Shown one piece after another: positions 5,567-6,773 of a stretch of 6,773 nucleotides of DNA. Within the stretch, counting starts at the first letter, position 1, and every line of letters begins with the position of its first letter. Made by a program: the position numbers and the translations under genes. The notes beneath the pieces were generated by a model. It saw only the letters and a list, made by a program, of their open reading frames with translations. It had not been told where the DNA came from and did not search any database. Source of the DNA: Flavobacteriaceae bacterium (lineage in GTDB: Bacteria > Bacteroidota > Bacteroidia > Flavobacteriales > Flavobacteriaceae); assembly GCA_019752245.1 (NCBI GenBank), contig JAIEMH010000185.1, positions 1 through 6,773 of the forward strand, given 5' to 3'.

Positions 5567-6773
5567 TTACATCAATAATGCAACTACCATATCAATCAAT
5601 TTAATTCCTATAAACGGAATAATCAATCCGCCTAATCCATAAATTAATAAATTTCTTTTTAAGATTGCACTTGCACCAATTGGCTTATAATCAACACCTC
5701 GCAAAGCTAATGGAATTAATATCGGAATAATAATTGCATTAAAAATCACCGCAGATAAAATGGCACTTTCTGGACTGTGTAAACGCATAATATTTAAACC
5801 TTGTAATGCTGGAATCGCTGTAATAAAAAGCGCAGGAACAATAGCAAAATACTTCGCTACGTCATTCGCAATCGAGAACGTAGTTAGCGTTCCTCTAGTC
5901 ATCAATAACTGTTTTCCAATTTCTATAATTTCAATTAACTTAGTGGGATCATTATCCAAATCGACCATGTTTCCTGCTTCTTTTGCCGCTTGAGTTCCAC
6001 TATTCATCGCAACACCTACATTTGCTTGAGCAAGAGCAGGCGCATCATTGGTACCATCGCCCATCATTGCTACCAGTTTACCCATTTGTTGCTCATTCTT
6101 AATGTAGTTCATTTTATCTTCAGGTTTCGCTTCGGCAATAAAATCATCAATACCAGCAGCTTCAGCAATAAATTTGGCAGTCAAAGGATTATCTCCGGTA
6201 ACCATTACCGTTTTTACACCCATTTTACGCAAACGTTCAAAACGTTCTTTCATTCCAGTTTTAATGATATCTTGCAATTCGATAACACCTTGAACCTGAC
6301 TGTTTTTAATTACAACTAATGGCGTTCCTCCTTGAGACGAAATAGCAATAACTCGTTGAGCAGTATCTTCTGGGAAAATAGTTCCTGCTTGAAGTGATAT
6401 GTTTTTTGCAGCATCTTGAGCACCTTTTCTGATGTTGGTTCCATCTTTTAAAACCACACCAGAAGTTCTGGTTTCGGCAGTAAATTTGATTAAAGTTGCG
6501 CCTTCAATAGATAATTTTTGAGAAACATTTAGTCCTGCTAATTCTACAATACTTTTACCTTCAGGAGTATCATCGGCTAGAGAACTCAAAACAGCCGAAT
6601 TTATAAAATCAACTTGAGAAACTCCATTTGCAGGATAAAAATTGGTTGCTTTTCTATTTCCAATAGTAATTGTACCTGTTTTATCCAAAAGTAAAACATC
6701 AATATCACCAGCAGTTTCCACCGCTTTTCCCGATTTGGTAATTACATTGGCGCGCAATGCTCTGTCCATTCCT
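5567..6773 (-). CDS. kdpB: Potassium-transporting P-type ATPase KdpB subunit, 3' portion (runs off right edge)
   Basis: KdpB is the ATP-hydrolysing subunit of the inner-membrane KdpFABC pump. The frame continues past the right edge (a Gly codon precedes the first visible Met, as in the family's GMDR motif), so this is an internal Met and not the start. Counting from it, the phosphorylation site DKTGTIT is at 29-35 (catalytic Asp29, equivalent to E. coli Asp307). The nucleotide-binding segment includes KFTAETRTSG (95-104) and IRKGA (113-117). The P-domain motifs are TGDNPLTA (191-198) and MMGDGTNDAP (235-244). The membrane-embedded FSIANDVAKYFA (298-309) holds the Asp and Lys characteristic of KdpB. 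Several C-terminal membrane helices follow (about 300-400). From the alignment of the catalytic Asp, roughly 278 residues are missing, including the TGES actuator loop. The visible part shows no broken motif. Confidence 0.97.
   Translation of the reverse strand, partial: GMDRALRANVITKSGKAVETAGDIDVLLLDKTGTITIGNRKATNFYPANGVSQVDFINSAVLSSLADDTPEGKSIVELAGLNVSQKLSIEGATLIKFTAETRTSGVVLKDGTNIRKGAQDAAKNISLQAGTIFPEDTAQRVIAISSQGGTPLVVIKNSQVQGVIELQDIIKTGMKERFERLRKMGVKTVMVTGDNPLTAKFIAEAAGIDDFIAEAKPEDKMNYIKNEQQMGKLVAMMGDGTNDAPALAQANVGVAMNSGTQAAKEAGNMVDLDNDPTKLIEIIEIGKQLLMTRGTLTTFSIANDVAKYFAIVPALFITAIPALQGLNIMRLHSPESAILSAVIFNAIIIPILIPLALRGVDYKPIGASAILKRNLLIYGLGGLIIPFIGIKLIDMVVALLM

Noticed and set aside
5990..6319. 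109-codon open frame on the plus strand
   Set aside because: Antisense to the conserved P-domain and nucleotide-binding region of kdpB; no domain or plausible start context. Other plus-strand frames at 1248-1454, 1842-2039, 2704-2889, 4575-4790, 5416-5604 and 5760-5993 were rejected on the same grounds.
6767..6769. ATG at 6769 as the true start of kdpB
   Set aside because: The frame stays open to the window edge with the family's Gly before it (GMDR), and the actuator domain and the first membrane helices of KdpB would be missing. It is an internal methionine.

Overview
The window looks like chromosomal DNA from a member of the Bacteroidota, most likely Flavobacterium or a close relative. 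The DNA is AT-rich. The starts have A-rich leaders with no recognisable Shine-Dalgarno sequence. A BBP2-type outer-membrane porin sits inside the kdp cluster. The lipoprotein at the left edge carries an Asp-rich export tag after its lipobox cysteine, and a TAnnTTTG-type -7 promoter element lies upstream of it. The genus is inferred from these traits and from recalled protein family patterns, because no search could be run.

All supported genes are on the minus strand, so they are transcribed from right to left. The order of transcription is: kdpB (3' portion only, entering from the right edge), kdpC, an outer-membrane beta-barrel porin, a short KdpD holding only the N-terminal KdpD and USP domains, a separate membrane sensor histidine kinase (HAMP-PAS-HisKA-HATPase_c), a small very hydrophilic protein of unknown function, and the first 37 codons of a lipoprotein that runs off the left edge. 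The first five form a high-affinity K+ uptake and sensing module. KdpB and KdpC are parts of the inner-membrane KdpFABC pump, and the porin probably provides outer-membrane passage. The soluble KdpD-USP protein and the separate histidine kinase together replace the single-chain KdpD of E. coli. No response regulator, kdpA or kdpF lies in the window; they may be upstream, beyond the right edge.

The spacers are the least expected part. Three spacers of similar size (119, 117 and 133 bp) separate kdpC, porin, kdpD and the kinase, and a 94 bp spacer follows the kinase. Each contains an inverted repeat: 2413-2492, 3641-3734, 4856-4927 and, more weakly, 590-654. None is followed by a U-run in the direction of transcription, so they do not look like ordinary intrinsic terminators. 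The 4856-4927 element folds as three stacked helices and resembles a repeated flavobacterial intergenic element. No tRNA, rRNA, CRISPR array, insertion sequence or transposase gene was seen. No stretch over 300 bases lacks a gene.

I do not see a wholly undescribed system here. The most notable points are the split KdpD sensor, the porin in the operon, the hairpin-filled junctions, and an orphan hydrophilic protein just downstream of the sensor kinase.
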